From Leucobacter chromiiresistens (GTDB lineage: Bacteria > Actinomycetota > Actinomycetes > Actinomycetales > Microbacteriaceae), in contig NZ_LDRK01000005.1 in assembly GCF_001477055.1 (NCBI RefSeq), positions 1-33,582 of the forward strand: DNA of 33,582 nt. Direction: 5' to 3'. Below are positions 1-7,951 of the stretch, piece after piece. Made by a program: the position numbers and the translations under genes. How positions within the stretch are numbered: position 1 is the stretch's first letter; the number at the start of each line of letters is the position of its first letter. The notes beneath the pieces were generated by a model. The model did no database searches and had not been told where the DNA came from. It worked only from the letters and a program-made list of their open reading frames with translations.

Positions 1-2220
1 GCGGCGCGCGCGGTCGGCGTCGGCGTCGAGCACGTCACGGCCCGGCCCGTACCGCTCCTCGGTCATCGCCTCCGCGAGTGCGTCGGCGTCGGCGGCGGCC
101 GCATCGGGGAGTGCGCCCGTGCTCCGCCAGTGCTCGAGCAGCGCAACCGCGGTCTGCGCGCGCGGAGCGGTCGTGGACCCGGCGCCCGCGCCGAGCCCGA
201 GGTCGGTCACGGTGTCCCGCAGCTCGTCCCAGGCGGCCCCGGCGGGTGCCGGCCCCTGCACGATCGCCCGCAGACGGCGGCGGCGACGCAGCAGACGCCG
301 CGCAGCGGGCGCGCTCGCAGCCAGGATCAGCAGGGCGGCGATCCCGAGCGCGGCGACGGCGAGGGCGGCGACGGGGGTCGCGGTCTCCGCGGAGGTCGCG
401 GGATCCGCGCCGGCCGCCGGCCCGGTGGCGGGATCGTCGACGGGGGTCTCGCTCGGCTGCGCCGGATCCGCGGGCTCGGTCTCGGGCGCCTCGGCGGCAT
501 CGGGCGTCTCGCTCGGCTCCGCCCGCGGCGGGCGGTCGCCGTCGGCCTCCAGCCCGGCGCCGCCCGGCGTCGGTTCGAACGCGACCCACCCGACGTCGTC
601 GACGTAGATCTCGGGCCAGGCGTGCAGCTCCCTGCCCAGCACGACGGTGCGCTCGTCGCGTTCGGCACGCGTCGCGTAGCCGACCGCGACCCGGGTCGGC
701 ACGCCGAGATGCCGCGCCATCACCGCGAACGTCGCCGCGTAGTGCACGCAGAACCCGCGCCGCGTGTCGAGGAACTCGGTCATCACCGCGTACGGATCGT
801 CGGGGTCGGCACCCGGCTGGTACGGCGCGGCTTCGTCGTAGCCGAATGCGCCGCTGCGGAACCACTCCTGGAGCGCTCGGCCCACCGCGATCCTGCTCGT
901 GCGCCCCTCGGCGGCCTCCGCGGCCGCGGAGGAGACGGATTCTGGCAGCCCGTCGGGGAGCGCGAGGTACGCGGCGACCGGTGAGCCGGGATCGGGCTCC
1001 GTGAGAAGCTCTGTGGCCCGCTGCGGCAGGGAGGCGAGCCCGTCGGCCGGCAGCTGGCCGGCGTCGAGCGGCGCCGCCTCGGCGGTGTAGCGGTACCCCC
1101 GCCGGGTGATGTCGCGCTCGGTCTGCGCGGTGTTCGCCTCGGCCGACCAGATCCACCGCTCCGCCTGGAAGGCCTCGTCGGCGCCGCTCCGGAGCACGTG
1201 CGTGGTCGACTGCGGCAGCGGGAGCCAGGAGCTCAGGAGTCCGTCGATGGTGACGGTGACGGTGCGCGCGGGGGCCGGCGGCGCCGCCTCGGACGCCGTC
1301 GGCGGCGCGGTCGCGGCGGATCGGGCCCGGGTGACGTCGGCGCCGTCGGCCGCGAGCTCCTGCTGCGGCTGCCACTGCCCGCCCTCGAACTCGGCGAGCG
1401 TCGCGAGCGTGAACCGCAGCGGCCCGGGCGCCGAGCTCGTGAAGCTGAAGGCGGGCGCGCTGCTGCGCTCGCGGAGGTCTTCGGCGAGGGCGAGCGTGAC
1501 GTCGGGCACGGTGCGCGACACGGGCGACGGGAAGAGCGAATCGTTCCAGACGCGATCCTGCGTCGCGGGGGTGGCGCTCATCGCGCCGAGCGCGAGTGCG
1601 GCGGCGACGGCGCCCGACAGCGCCCCGTACCAGCGCGGGGTGCGGGCTCCCGCCGACGCGAGGAGCCCGAGGATCAGCAGCGCGCCGAGCCAGGCGGGGG
1701 CGCCAGCCGAGACCCCGGTGACGGCCGCCGGTACGAGCAGCACGAGGGAGACGAGCACTCCGGCGAGCAGCGGCAGTTCGGCGGCGACGAGCACCAGCGC
1801 CGTGGCCGCGGCGACGAGCAGCACCACCGCGAGCAGCAGGTCCGTGAGCGGCCCGGAGACGGTGAGCGGGGCGGAGCCGCCGATGATGCGCAGCTGCGCC
1901 TGCTCGAAGACGGCGGCGGGATCGACCCACCAGTCTCCGGCGCGCCCGCTCAGGAGCAGGAGCAGCGTCCATGCCGCGAAGCCGGCGGCGAACCCTCCGA
2001 GGCCGGCGCGGAGTCCGCGTCGCGGTGAGCGCGCGCGGAGGGCGCAGGCGGTCGCGATGGTGACGCCGACGATGGCGGCCGCCGACGGCCACCAGGCGCC
2101 CCATGCGAAGACCCGGGTCAGCGAGCCGAGGACGACGATCCACAGCAGCAGGAGCAGGCCCCCCGCGGGGAGGAGGCGGGCCGCGGGCAGGCGCTCCACC
2201 GCGTCGGGCGCGGCGCTCAC
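1..2220 (-). CDS. TgpA-like transglutaminase membrane protein (C-terminus cut by window edge)
   Basis: At least 740 codons are open from the GTG at 2220 to the left edge, so the C-terminus is missing. The N-terminal third is hydrophobic and multi-spanning. A transglutaminase-like core follows: Cys at about residue 491 in GFCVHYA, His at about 533 in LHAWPEIYV, and Asp at 541-542 in DDVGWVAFEPTPG, which is the order of the papain-like triad. A Pro/Glu/Thr-rich linker, another hydrophobic segment (about residues 605-635) and a basic cytoplasmic-looking tail come next. The layout matches the DUF3488/transglutaminase (TgpA) family. The GTG overlaps the stop of the DUF58 gene by 4 bases (GTGA), so the two are translationally coupled. 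MoxR-DUF58-transglutaminase operons are common in Actinobacteria; the substrate is unknown. Inference: processing or crosslinking of an envelope protein. Confidence 0.9.
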   Translation of the reverse strand, partial: MSAAPDAVERLPAARLLPAGGLLLLLWIVVLGSLTRVFAWGAWWPSAAAIVGVTIATACALRARSPRRGLRAGLGGFAAGFAAWTLLLLLSGRAGDWWVDPAAVFEQAQLRIIGGSAPLTVSGPLTDLLLAVVLLVAAATALVLVAAELPLLAGVLVSLVLLVPAAVTGVSAGAPAWLGALLILGLLASAGARTPRWYGALSGAVAAALALGAMSATPATQDRVWNDSLFPSPVSRTVPDVTLALAEDLRERSSAPAFSFTSSAPGPLRFTLATLAEFEGGQWQPQQELAADGADVTRARSAATAPPTASEAAPPAPARTVTVTIDGLLSSWLPLPQSTTHVLRSGADEAFQAERWIWSAEANTAQTERDITRRGYRYTAEAAPLDAGQLPADGLASLPQRATELLTEPDPGSPVAAYLALPDGLPESVSSAAAEAAEGRTSRIAVGRALQEWFRSGAFGYDEAAPYQPGADPDDPYAVMTEFLDTRRGFCVHYAATFAVMARHLGVPTRVAVGYATRAERDERTVVLGRELHAWPEIYVDDVGWVAFEPTPGGAGLEADGDRPPRAEPSETPDAAEAPETEPADPAQPSETPVDDPATGPAAGADPATSAETATPVAALAVAALGIAALLILAASAPAARRLLRRRRRLRAIVQGPAPAGAAWDELRDTVTDLGLGAGAGSTTAPRAQTAVALLEHWRSTGALPDAAAADADALAEAMTEERYGPGRDVLDADADRARR

Positions 2221-3455
2221 GGGGCCGCCTCCCGTCGAGCGGTCGGTTCGCGCGGCAGGTGGATCGACCGCCAGCCGGCGGGGAGGGGGTCATCGGGCGC
2301 GGCGCCGACGGTGAGGAGCACCCCGCCGACGGGGGAGTCCGCCAGGGCGCTGCGCAGCCGGGAGCCCGCCGTTCCCGTGACGACGACCGCGGGCAGCGGG
2401 CCGTCGACGTGCGCGGGATGCGGTGCGGCTTCGAACGCCGGACGCGGCCCACCCGCTCGATCGCCCCTCGTATCGCGGGCGAGCTGCGCGCGGGCGAGCT
2501 GCGCGCGGACGAGCTGCGCGCGGGCGAGCGCCCGCAGCAGCGGCTCGGCGGCGTCGCTCGCGACCGGCGGCTGCGGCGGCAGCTGCACCGTGACGAGGTG
2601 GCCGGAGCGCGTCCACTCATCGACGACCGCGGTCGCAGCCGACACGGCGATCTCGAACTCGGCCGCCGACCGGTACGCGTCGGCGGTGCAGTCGAGCCGC
2701 AGCGCGCGCTCACTGCGCGTGACCGGCTCGGGGAGGTTCACGAGCCACGAGCCCTGCCGTGCACTCTGCTTCCAGTTGATCTGGCGAGACGCGTCGCCTG
2801 TGCGGTACTCGCGGAGCGCTCCGCTGCCGACCGCCCCGTCGCCGGTGCCGGAGGCGGCGACGCCGGCGCCCTCGCCGAGCTGCTCGGAGGCTCCCGCATC
2901 GAGCAGCTCCGCCGCGCCGGGCAACGGGCGCGGCAGCACGAGCACGGACACCGCAGTGCGCACGAGCGACTCGACCCTGACGAGCCCCAGCGGATCGACG
3001 ACGCCGACGGCGGCGACCTCGACCTCGAGCGGCCCGCGCGCCGTCGCCGGCCAGGCGCTCGAGGCCACCGCGGGAGACCCGCGTTCGAACACGAGCGGAA
3101 GGGTCAGGCCCCGACCGCCGGCGACCCAGCGCACCCGCCCCCGGGCGGCCCAGGGGAGCCGGTGCGCGACGGCCGCGGTGCACTGCACGGTCGAGCCGGC
3201 CGGCGGAGCGGGCTCGTCGGCCCGCACCCGCACCTCGAATCGCGCGCGGCCGCCCACGGCCGCCGCGCTGACGAGCGACACCACGACGAGCGCGCCGAGC
3301 AGCCACGCGAGATACCACACGTCGCGCAGCCCGACCGCGTACCATCCGACGCCCAGCGCGAACGCGCCGAGCGCGCACGCCCACCCGCGCGGCGTCAAGG
3401 CGATCGACCACTCCGCAGTCCCGCGCCCCTCGCGGGCCCCGCTCGCCGACCCCAT
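2217..3455 (-). CDS. DUF58 domain protein, MoxR partner
   Basis: The product has 412 residues. Two hydrophobic segments near the N-terminus (about 26-43 and 46-67) suggest membrane anchoring. The DUF58 signature REYRTGDASRQINWK lies near residue 214, followed by a von Willebrand-A-like region. The ATG at 3455 shares one base with the TGA of the upstream moxR gene, and the stop overlaps the downstream transglutaminase start, so three genes form one coupled operon. DUF58 proteins are regular partners of MoxR ATPases; a chaperone-like or assembly role is proposed for the pair, but no function can be read from this sequence. Residues around 310-330 contain a pentapeptide repeat (AQLVR/AQLAR) made by a 15-bp DNA repeat, which may be a length-variable loop. 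Confidence 0.9.
   Translation of the reverse strand: MGSASGAREGRGTAEWSIALTPRGWACALGAFALGVGWYAVGLRDVWYLAWLLGALVVVSLVSAAAVGGRARFEVRVRADEPAPPAGSTVQCTAAVAHRLPWAARGRVRWVAGGRGLTLPLVFERGSPAVASSAWPATARGPLEVEVAAVGVVDPLGLVRVESLVRTAVSVLVLPRPLPGAAELLDAGASEQLGEGAGVAASGTGDGAVGSGALREYRTGDASRQINWKQSARQGSWLVNLPEPVTRSERALRLDCTADAYRSAAEFEIAVSAATAVVDEWTRSGHLVTVQLPPQPPVASDAAEPLLRALARAQLVRAQLARAQLARDTRGDRAGGPRPAFEAAPHPAHVDGPLPAVVVTGTAGSRLRSALADSPVGGVLLTVGAAPDDPLPAGWRSIHLPREPTARREAAP
2481..2525. repeat. 15-bp in-frame tandem repeat, three units
   Basis: Three adjacent 15-base units (2481-2495, 2496-2510, 2511-2525) read GAGCTGCGCGCGGGC with a single base change in the middle copy. They lie inside the DUF58 gene and encode repeated AQLxR pentapeptides. 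The length is a multiple of three, so gain or loss of units would keep the frame. Confidence 0.9.
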
Positions 3456-4447
3456 CACCGCAGCGGCGTTCGAGCGACGATCTCCTCGACGATCTCGGTC
3501 GCCGCCCGCGCCGACTCGTCGGCGCGGGCGAAGCGTCCCTGCGGCACGAGCCGATGCGAGAGCACGGTGGCGGCGAGCGACGCGACGTCGTCGGGGGAGA
3601 CGTAGTCGCGGCCGTGCACCGCCGCACGCGCACGGCTCATGCGGCTCACGTGCACCGAGGCGCGCGGACTCGCCCCGAGCGCGACCCCCGAGTGCGAGCG
3701 CGTCGCCCCGACGAGATCGACGATGTACCCGCCGACCTCCGGGGAGAGGTGCACGGCGGCGGCGGCGCGCTGCGCCGCGCGCACCTCGTCGACCGTGGCG
3801 ACGGCGGGGGCGGCGACGCGGGGATCCCGGTCCGAGGTCGAGAGCAGCATGCGCAGCTCGGACGCGGCATCGGGGTACCCGAGGGAGATGCGCGTCATGA
3901 AGCGATCGCGCTGCGCCTCGGGGAGGGCGAACGTGCCCTCCATGTCCTGCGGATTCTGGGTCGCGACCACGACGAAGAGCTCGGGCAGCCGGTGCGTGCT
4001 CCCGTCGACGGTGACCGCTCGCTCCTCCATGGCCTCGAGCAGCGCCGACTGCGTCTTCGGCGTGGCCCGGTTCACCTCGTCGCCGATCACGATGTTCGCG
4101 AAGATCGGGCCCGGGTGGAACTGGAACCGGCGGCTCTCCTGGTCGTACACGGAGAGGCCCGTCACGTCGGTCGGCAGCATGTCGGAGGTGAACTGGATCC
4201 GTCGCGCCTCCGCGCTGATGGAGCGCGCGAGCGCCGTCGCCAGGGTCGTCTTGCCGACCCCCGGGACATCCTCGAGCAGCAGGTGCCCGCCCGCGATCAC
4301 GGTGGTGATGACGGTTTCGATGACCTCCCGCTGCCCCTGGATGACGTGGGCGAGGGCATCGCCGATGCGCTGCGCGAGATCGCTCGGCGGCACGGCGCGG
4401 GGGCGGGCGGCGGGAACCGGGTCGTGCGAGAGTTCGGTCGTCGACAT
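3455..4447 (-). CDS. moxR: MoxR-family AAA+ ATPase
   Basis: This is a 330-residue AAA+ ATPase of the MoxR/RavA group. Walker A is GVGKTT at about residues 63-68, Walker B is IVIGDEVNRA with the acidic pair at 123-124, and the sensor-1 region VVVATQNPQDMEGT follows. The C-terminal lid has the usual MoxR features. The ATG at 4447 was chosen because it has an AAGG-type ribosome binding site about 10 bases upstream and removes a non-conserved upstream extension (an in-frame ATG exists at 4486). MoxR ATPases act as chaperones that mature protein complexes, usually with vWA-domain partners; the DUF58 partner follows directly. It is transcribed divergently from otsAB across a region filled with 17-bp repeats. 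Confidence 0.93.
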   Translation of the reverse strand: MSTTELSHDPVPAARPRAVPPSDLAQRIGDALAHVIQGQREVIETVITTVIAGGHLLLEDVPGVGKTTLATALARSISAEARRIQFTSDMLPTDVTGLSVYDQESRRFQFHPGPIFANIVIGDEVNRATPKTQSALLEAMEERAVTVDGSTHRLPELFVVVATQNPQDMEGTFALPEAQRDRFMTRISLGYPDAASELRMLLSTSDRDPRVAAPAVATVDEVRAAQRAAAAVHLSPEVGGYIVDLVGATRSHSGVALGASPRASVHVSRMSRARAAVHGRDYVSPDDVASLAATVLSHRLVPQGRFARADESARAATEIVEEIVARTPLR

Positions 4448-4502
4448 GCTGGCTGCCCTTCGTCGGTTCGCAGTCACCGGCAGCATGCCACACGAACCCG
4501 GA

Positions 4503-4587
4503 GATTGCTGGGTGGCGCCGATTGCCGGGTGGCGCCGATTGCCGGGTGGCGCCGATTGCCGGGTGGCGCCGATTGCCGAGTGGCGCC
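4503..4587. repeat. 17-bp tandem repeat (minisatellite), five units, between divergent genes
   Basis: Five head-to-tail copies of GATTGCCGGGTGGCGCC occupy 4503-4519, 4520-4536, 4537-4553, 4554-4570 and 4571-4587. The three inner copies are identical; the first has GCTGG for GCCGG and the last has CGAG for CGGG. Each copy carries the palindrome GGCGCC, so any two copies could pair as a 6-bp stem. The block lies between the moxR start (4447) and the candidate otsAB promoter (4595-4632), where copy-number change could alter promoter spacing or regulator binding. Confidence 0.95.
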
Positions 4588-4594
4588 GCGCTCG

Positions 4595-4632
4595 TCAAGG
4601 GGCAGCAACGGGTCTCGGGCGCTGAGTAGACT
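4595..4632 (+). promoter_or_regulatory. Candidate otsAB promoter: TCAA-N28-TAGACT
   Basis: TCAAGGGG starts at 4595 and a -10-like TAGACT lies at 4627-4632, 28 bases after TCAA. The same arrangement precedes the genes at 22176 and 23809 (28 bases) and 7169 (29 bases). The predicted transcript would start near 4639, leaving a short leader before the GGGAGG site (4648-4653). Experimental support is absent. Confidence 0.5.
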
Positions 4633-4657
4633 GCGAGGGAAGCCGCTGGGAGGTGCG

Positions 4658-6955
4658 ATGACCGGAATGCAGGATTTGACCGGAGGGCGCGAGCTCGTGA
4701 TGGTGTCGAACCGATTGCCCGTGGACCGGGTGATCGCGGCGGATGGGACGACCTCGTGGCGCACCTCGCCCGGGGGCCTCGTCACCGCGGTCGAGCCGAT
4801 CGTCGAGCAGCTCGGCTGCGTGTGGGTCGGGTGGGCCGGGAGCGCCGATGAGCACATCGAGCCCTTCGAGATCGGGCGCATGCGGCTCGAACCGGTCGAC
4901 CTGTCGCGCGACGACGTGGAGCGCTACTACGAGGGGTTCTCGAACGGAACCCTGTGGCCGCTGTACCACGACGTCATCGCCCCGCCCGAGTACCACCGGC
5001 ACTGGTGGGATCGGTACGTGAAGGTCAACCGCCGGTTCGCCGAGCGCGTCGCCGAGACGGCCGCGCAGGGCGCGGTCGCCTGGATCCACGACTACCAGCT
5101 GCAGCTGGTGCCGGCGATGCTGCGCGAGCTCCGCCCGGACCTCACGATCGGCTTCTTCCTGCACATCCCGTTCCCCCCGCGCGGCCTGTTCGAGCAGCTG
5201 CCGTGGCGGCGCAGCATCATCCAGGGGCTGCTGGGCGCCGACGTGATCGGCTTCCAGCGGGTTCCCGACGCGATCAGCTTCCGCACCATCGCCGAGCGGT
5301 ACACGCACACGCAGGCGCTCGGCAACACGATGGTGCTGCCCGCGACGGCCGACGCTCCGGGCCGCACCGTGCTGGCGCAGGAATTCCCCATCTCGATCGA
5401 TGCGGCGGCGTTCGCCGAGGTGGCGCGCCGCCCCGAGACGCAGCAGCGCGCCCGCGAGATCCGCGCCGAGCTCGGCGACCCGAAGACGGTGATGCTGGGC
5501 GTCGACCGCCTCGACTACACGAAGGGCATCCGCCACCGCCTCAAGGCGTTCGACGAGCTGCTCGCCGACGACGAGATCGATGCGTCGGAGATCGTGCTGG
5601 TGCAGGTCGCGAGCCCGAGCCGCGAGCAGGTGGATGCGTACCGTCAGCTGCGCAACGAGGTCGAGCTCACCGTCGGGCGCCTGAACGGCGAGCACGGCAC
5701 CATCGGCCACTCGCCGCTCGTCTACCTGCACCGCGGGTACTCCCGGGAGGAGATGGTCGCCCTGTACCTCGCCGCCGACGTGCTGCTCGTCACTCCGCTG
5801 CGGGACGGCATGAATCTGGTGGCGAAGGAGTACGTCGCGTGCCGCGAGGACGAGCAGGGCGTGCTCGTGCTGAGCGAGTTCGCGGGGGCCGCCGACGAGC
5901 TGAAGGATGCGCTGCTCGTGAACCCGCACGACATCGAGGGGCTGAAAGCGGCCTTCCTGCGGGCGACCCACATGCCGCAGGAGGAGCAGCGCCGCCGCAT
6001 GCAGGGGCTGCGGCGCGCCGTGCACGACAACGACGTGGAGCACTGGGCCTCGGGCTTCCTCGGATCGATGACGTCGATCTCGGAGACGCGGGCCGCCGCG
6101 CAGGCGAGCGGCACGCCGGAGGGCGCGACGGGCCCCGTGTCGCTGGTGCCCCAGGCGTTCGTGCCGCGCAGCGTGGGAGACCGGCTGCGGCGCATCGCCA
6201 CCGCGTCGTCGCTGCTCGTGGCCACCGACTTCGACGGCACCATCGCGCCGATCGTGCCCCGCCCGCAGGACGCCCGCATGCTGCCTCGGGCGCGGCAGGC
6301 GCTCGAGATGCTGAGCGCCGCTCCGGGGGTGCGCGTCGCGCTGCTGACGGGCCGCTCGCTCGGCGGGCTCGCCGACACCGGTACGGGCGGCGAGGGCTGG
6401 ATCGTCTCGGGATCGCACGGGTCGGAGCTCACCGGTTTCGACGTCTCGGGCATCACGGGAGGCGCCGGCGGCGAGCCCACGGACGAGGAGTCGGATCGCC
6501 TGGACCGCATCACGCGGCGATTCGAGCGGGTGCTCGGGTCGGAGCCGGGGGTGCGCCTCGAGCGCAAGCCCTTCGGCGTGGCGGTGCACACGCGGGAGGT
6601 CGCGGATCCCGAGTACGGTCGCGAGCTGCTGGCCGCCGCCGTCGAGTTCGGCGTCGCCGAGGGGCTGCACGTGCGCGAGGGCAAGCAGGTGCGCGAGTTC
6701 TCGGTGCGGGCCTCCGACAAGGGGACGGTGCTCCAGAGCATCCGCGACGCGCTGCCCGCGGGCCCCGTGCTCTTCCTCGGCGACGACGTCACCGATGAGG
6801 ACGCGTTCGCGGTGCTCGGGCCCGACGATCTCGGGATCAAGGTGGGCGAGGGCGAGACGGCCGCCGCAGAACGGATTCCGGATCCCGCCGCAGCGGCGGC
6901 GGTGCTCGCGCGTCTCGTGGAGCTGCGCACGGGCATCGTGATCGGATCCGACTGA
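4658..6955 (+). CDS. otsA-otsB: Fused trehalose-6-phosphate synthase / trehalose-6-phosphate phosphatase
   Basis: The 765-residue protein joins both steps of the OtsAB route: UDP-glucose plus glucose-6-phosphate to trehalose-6-phosphate, then dephosphorylation to trehalose. The GT20 synthase half (about 1-480) shows MVSNRLPVDR, HDYQLQLVP (about 143), VDRLDYTKGIRHR (about 281) and LVTPLRDGMNLVAKEY. The HAD phosphatase half (about 515-760) shows ATDFDGTIAP (first Asp near 523), LTGRS, SGSHGSEL and LFLGDDVTDEDAF. No stop or frameshift interrupts the linker. The ATG at 4658 follows GGGAGG by only four bases; an in-frame ATG at 4667 would have 13-base spacing and is the alternative. Trehalose protects against osmotic and desiccation stress, in keeping with the neighbouring genes. 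The last codons lie in a 31-bp tandem duplication. Confidence 0.95.
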   Translation: MTGMQDLTGGRELVMVSNRLPVDRVIAADGTTSWRTSPGGLVTAVEPIVEQLGCVWVGWAGSADEHIEPFEIGRMRLEPVDLSRDDVERYYEGFSNGTLWPLYHDVIAPPEYHRHWWDRYVKVNRRFAERVAETAAQGAVAWIHDYQLQLVPAMLRELRPDLTIGFFLHIPFPPRGLFEQLPWRRSIIQGLLGADVIGFQRVPDAISFRTIAERYTHTQALGNTMVLPATADAPGRTVLAQEFPISIDAAAFAEVARRPETQQRAREIRAELGDPKTVMLGVDRLDYTKGIRHRLKAFDELLADDEIDASEIVLVQVASPSREQVDAYRQLRNEVELTVGRLNGEHGTIGHSPLVYLHRGYSREEMVALYLAADVLLVTPLRDGMNLVAKEYVACREDEQGVLVLSEFAGAADELKDALLVNPHDIEGLKAAFLRATHMPQEEQRRRMQGLRRAVHDNDVEHWASGFLGSMTSISETRAAAQASGTPEGATGPVSLVPQAFVPRSVGDRLRRIATASSLLVATDFDGTIAPIVPRPQDARMLPRARQALEMLSAAPGVRVALLTGRSLGGLADTGTGGEGWIVSGSHGSELTGFDVSGITGGAGGEPTDEESDRLDRITRRFERVLGSEPGVRLERKPFGVAVHTREVADPEYGRELLAAAVEFGVAEGLHVREGKQVREFSVRASDKGTVLQSIRDALPAGPVLFLGDDVTDEDAFAVLGPDDLGIKVGEGETAAAERIPDPAAAAAVLARLVELRTGIVIGSD

Positions 6956-7001
6956 TCCGGCGGGCCGCGGGATCGGATCCGACTGATCCGGCGGGCCGCG
7001 G
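6940..7001. repeat. 31-bp perfect tandem duplication over the otsAB stop codon
   Basis: Positions 6940-6970 and 6971-7001 are identical. Each copy contains the inverted repeat CGGATC-CGACT-GATCCG followed by GGCGGGCCGCGG. The first copy holds the last codons and the TGA stop of otsAB (6953-6955); the second is untranslated. The small hairpin could be a weak terminator, now present twice, although no T-run follows either copy. The rest of the gap up to 7168 holds the candidate promoter at 7067-7105. Confidence 0.92.
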
Positions 7002-7066
7002 GAGCGGCGTCGGCGAGCCCGGACGGGTGCTGCGGGCCCCGCGGTTACTGATCGACGGCTCCGAAA

Positions 7067-7105
7067 TCAACCCCGCAGACAGCGGGGCGAGCGGAGCAAT
7101 ACGCT
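7067..7105 (+). promoter_or_regulatory. Candidate stress-type promoter: TCAA-N29-TACGCT, with inverted repeat
   Basis: TCAA at 7067-7070 and TACGCT at 7100-7105 are separated by 29 bases, echoing the 28-base arrangement at otsAB and two later genes. Directly after TCAA lies a perfect inverted repeat CCCCGC-AGACA-GCGGGG (7071-7087), a possible operator. It would drive the SRPBCC gene and those after it. Confidence 0.42.
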
Positions 7106-7168
7106 CGTGGGCGAATCGATGATCTCCCAGAATCGATTCTCCGACACGACGATGAGGAGTGACCCGAG

Positions 7169-7642
7169 ATGCACACTGTCAGCAGCGACATCGATATCGA
7201 CCTGCCCGTACGCACCGTCTACAACCAGTGGACGCAGTTCGAGGACTTCCCGGCATTCATGGGCGGCGTCGAAGAGGTGAAGCAGGTCGACGAGACCACG
7301 CTCAACTGGCGGGTCACCGTGGGCGGGGTCGAGCGCGACTTCCTCGCGAAGATCACCGAGCAGGTGCCCGACGAGCGCGTCGCCTGGAACAGCGTCTCCG
7401 GCCCGTCGCACGCGGGCGTCGTGACGTTCCACCGCCTCGACGAGAACAAGACCCGGGTGCGCCTCCAGCTCGACTGGGAGCCCGAGGGCTTCGTCGAGCA
7501 CGCCGGCGCCCTGCTGCAGCTCGACGACGCGCAGGTCGCGAAGGACCTCAAGGAATTCGCCCGGCTGCTCGAATCCAACGGGTTCGAGTCGGGCGCGTGG
7601 CGCGGATCGGTCGACCGGCCGAGCGACGGCACCGCCGTCTGA
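7169..7642 (+). CDS. SRPBCC (polyketide cyclase/dehydrase-like) family protein
   Basis: The 157-residue protein begins with a START/Bet v1-like strand-helix pattern: VSSDIDIDLPVRTVYNQWTQ, then FEDFPAFMGGVEEVKQV. It continues through the FAKITE/RVAWNS type strands and an amphipathic C-terminal helix (about 118-140). These proteins bind small hydrophobic ligands in a deep cavity; no catalytic residues can be assigned, so the ligand is unknown. A GAGGAG site 12 bases upstream supports the ATG. The gene is first of a four-gene plus-strand series (SRPBCC, acidic protein, GCS2 ligase, topoisomerase IB). Close homologues are commonly found near stress genes in Actinobacteria (recalled, not searched). 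Confidence 0.85.
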   Translation: MHTVSSDIDIDLPVRTVYNQWTQFEDFPAFMGGVEEVKQVDETTLNWRVTVGGVERDFLAKITEQVPDERVAWNSVSGPSHAGVVTFHRLDENKTRVRLQLDWEPEGFVEHAGALLQLDDAQVAKDLKEFARLLESNGFESGAWRGSVDRPSDGTAV

Positions 7643-7685
7643 CCGCGCCGCAGCAGCACCGAAGCACTGAAGAAAGGGGACGGCC

Positions 7686-7949
7686 ATGGCCGAGATGTGG
7701 GAGCCGACCGACGAGATCGACGGCGACGAGGACCTGACGGTCACCGATCACCGCGATGAGGATGGGCCGCTCGTGAGCGCCGACGACGAGCAGTCGATCG
7801 AGACGACGACCGACGACCCCCGTGAGGCGCTCGAGGAGCTCGGCGAGGACGTCGCGTCCTCCCCGGCCCGTCGGGCGGAGGACACCGAGGTCGATCCGGA
7901 GGCCGCCGTGCACGGCGCCGACGATCGCGAATCGGGAGAGGCGCTCTGA
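7686..7949 (+). CDS. Small, strongly acidic hypothetical protein
   Basis: The 87-residue product has no recognised domain. Asp and Glu dominate throughout, with Thr and Ser; there is no Cys, no hydrophobic segment and only two Trp/Met-rich turns near the start (MAEMWEP). Predicted behaviour is a soluble, largely disordered acidic protein. An AAAGGGGA site lies 7-14 bases before the ATG, and codon use matches its neighbours, so it looks genuinely translated. The next gene starts 2 bases after its stop, implying co-transcription with the GCS2 ligase. Acidic disordered proteins of this size occur among general stress proteins, but I cannot assign a function. Confidence 0.75.
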   Translation: MAEMWEPTDEIDGDEDLTVTDHRDEDGPLVSADDEQSIETTTDDPREALEELGEDVASSPARRAEDTEVDPEAAVHGADDRESGEAL

Positions 7950-7951
7950 GC

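Noticed and set aside
35-2713. Very long minus-strand open frame over the transglutaminase/DUF58 region, rich in Arg, Ala and Pro
   Set aside because: It lies in a different frame from the transglutaminase and DUF58 motifs, has no recognisable domain and is a product of high GC content.
4503-4587. CRISPR-like array
   Set aside because: The 17-bp units abut directly with no spacers, and there are no cas genes; it is a simple tandem repeat.
3554-4657. Possible N-terminal extension of OtsA-OtsB reaching back over moxR
   Set aside because: It runs antisense through moxR and the 17-bp repeats; the GT20 domain starts right after the ATG at 4658, which has a GGGAGG site.
4595-6670. 691-codon open frame antisense to otsAB
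   Set aside because: The composition is His/Arg/Asp-rich without domain structure; the sense frame has all GT20 and HAD motifs.
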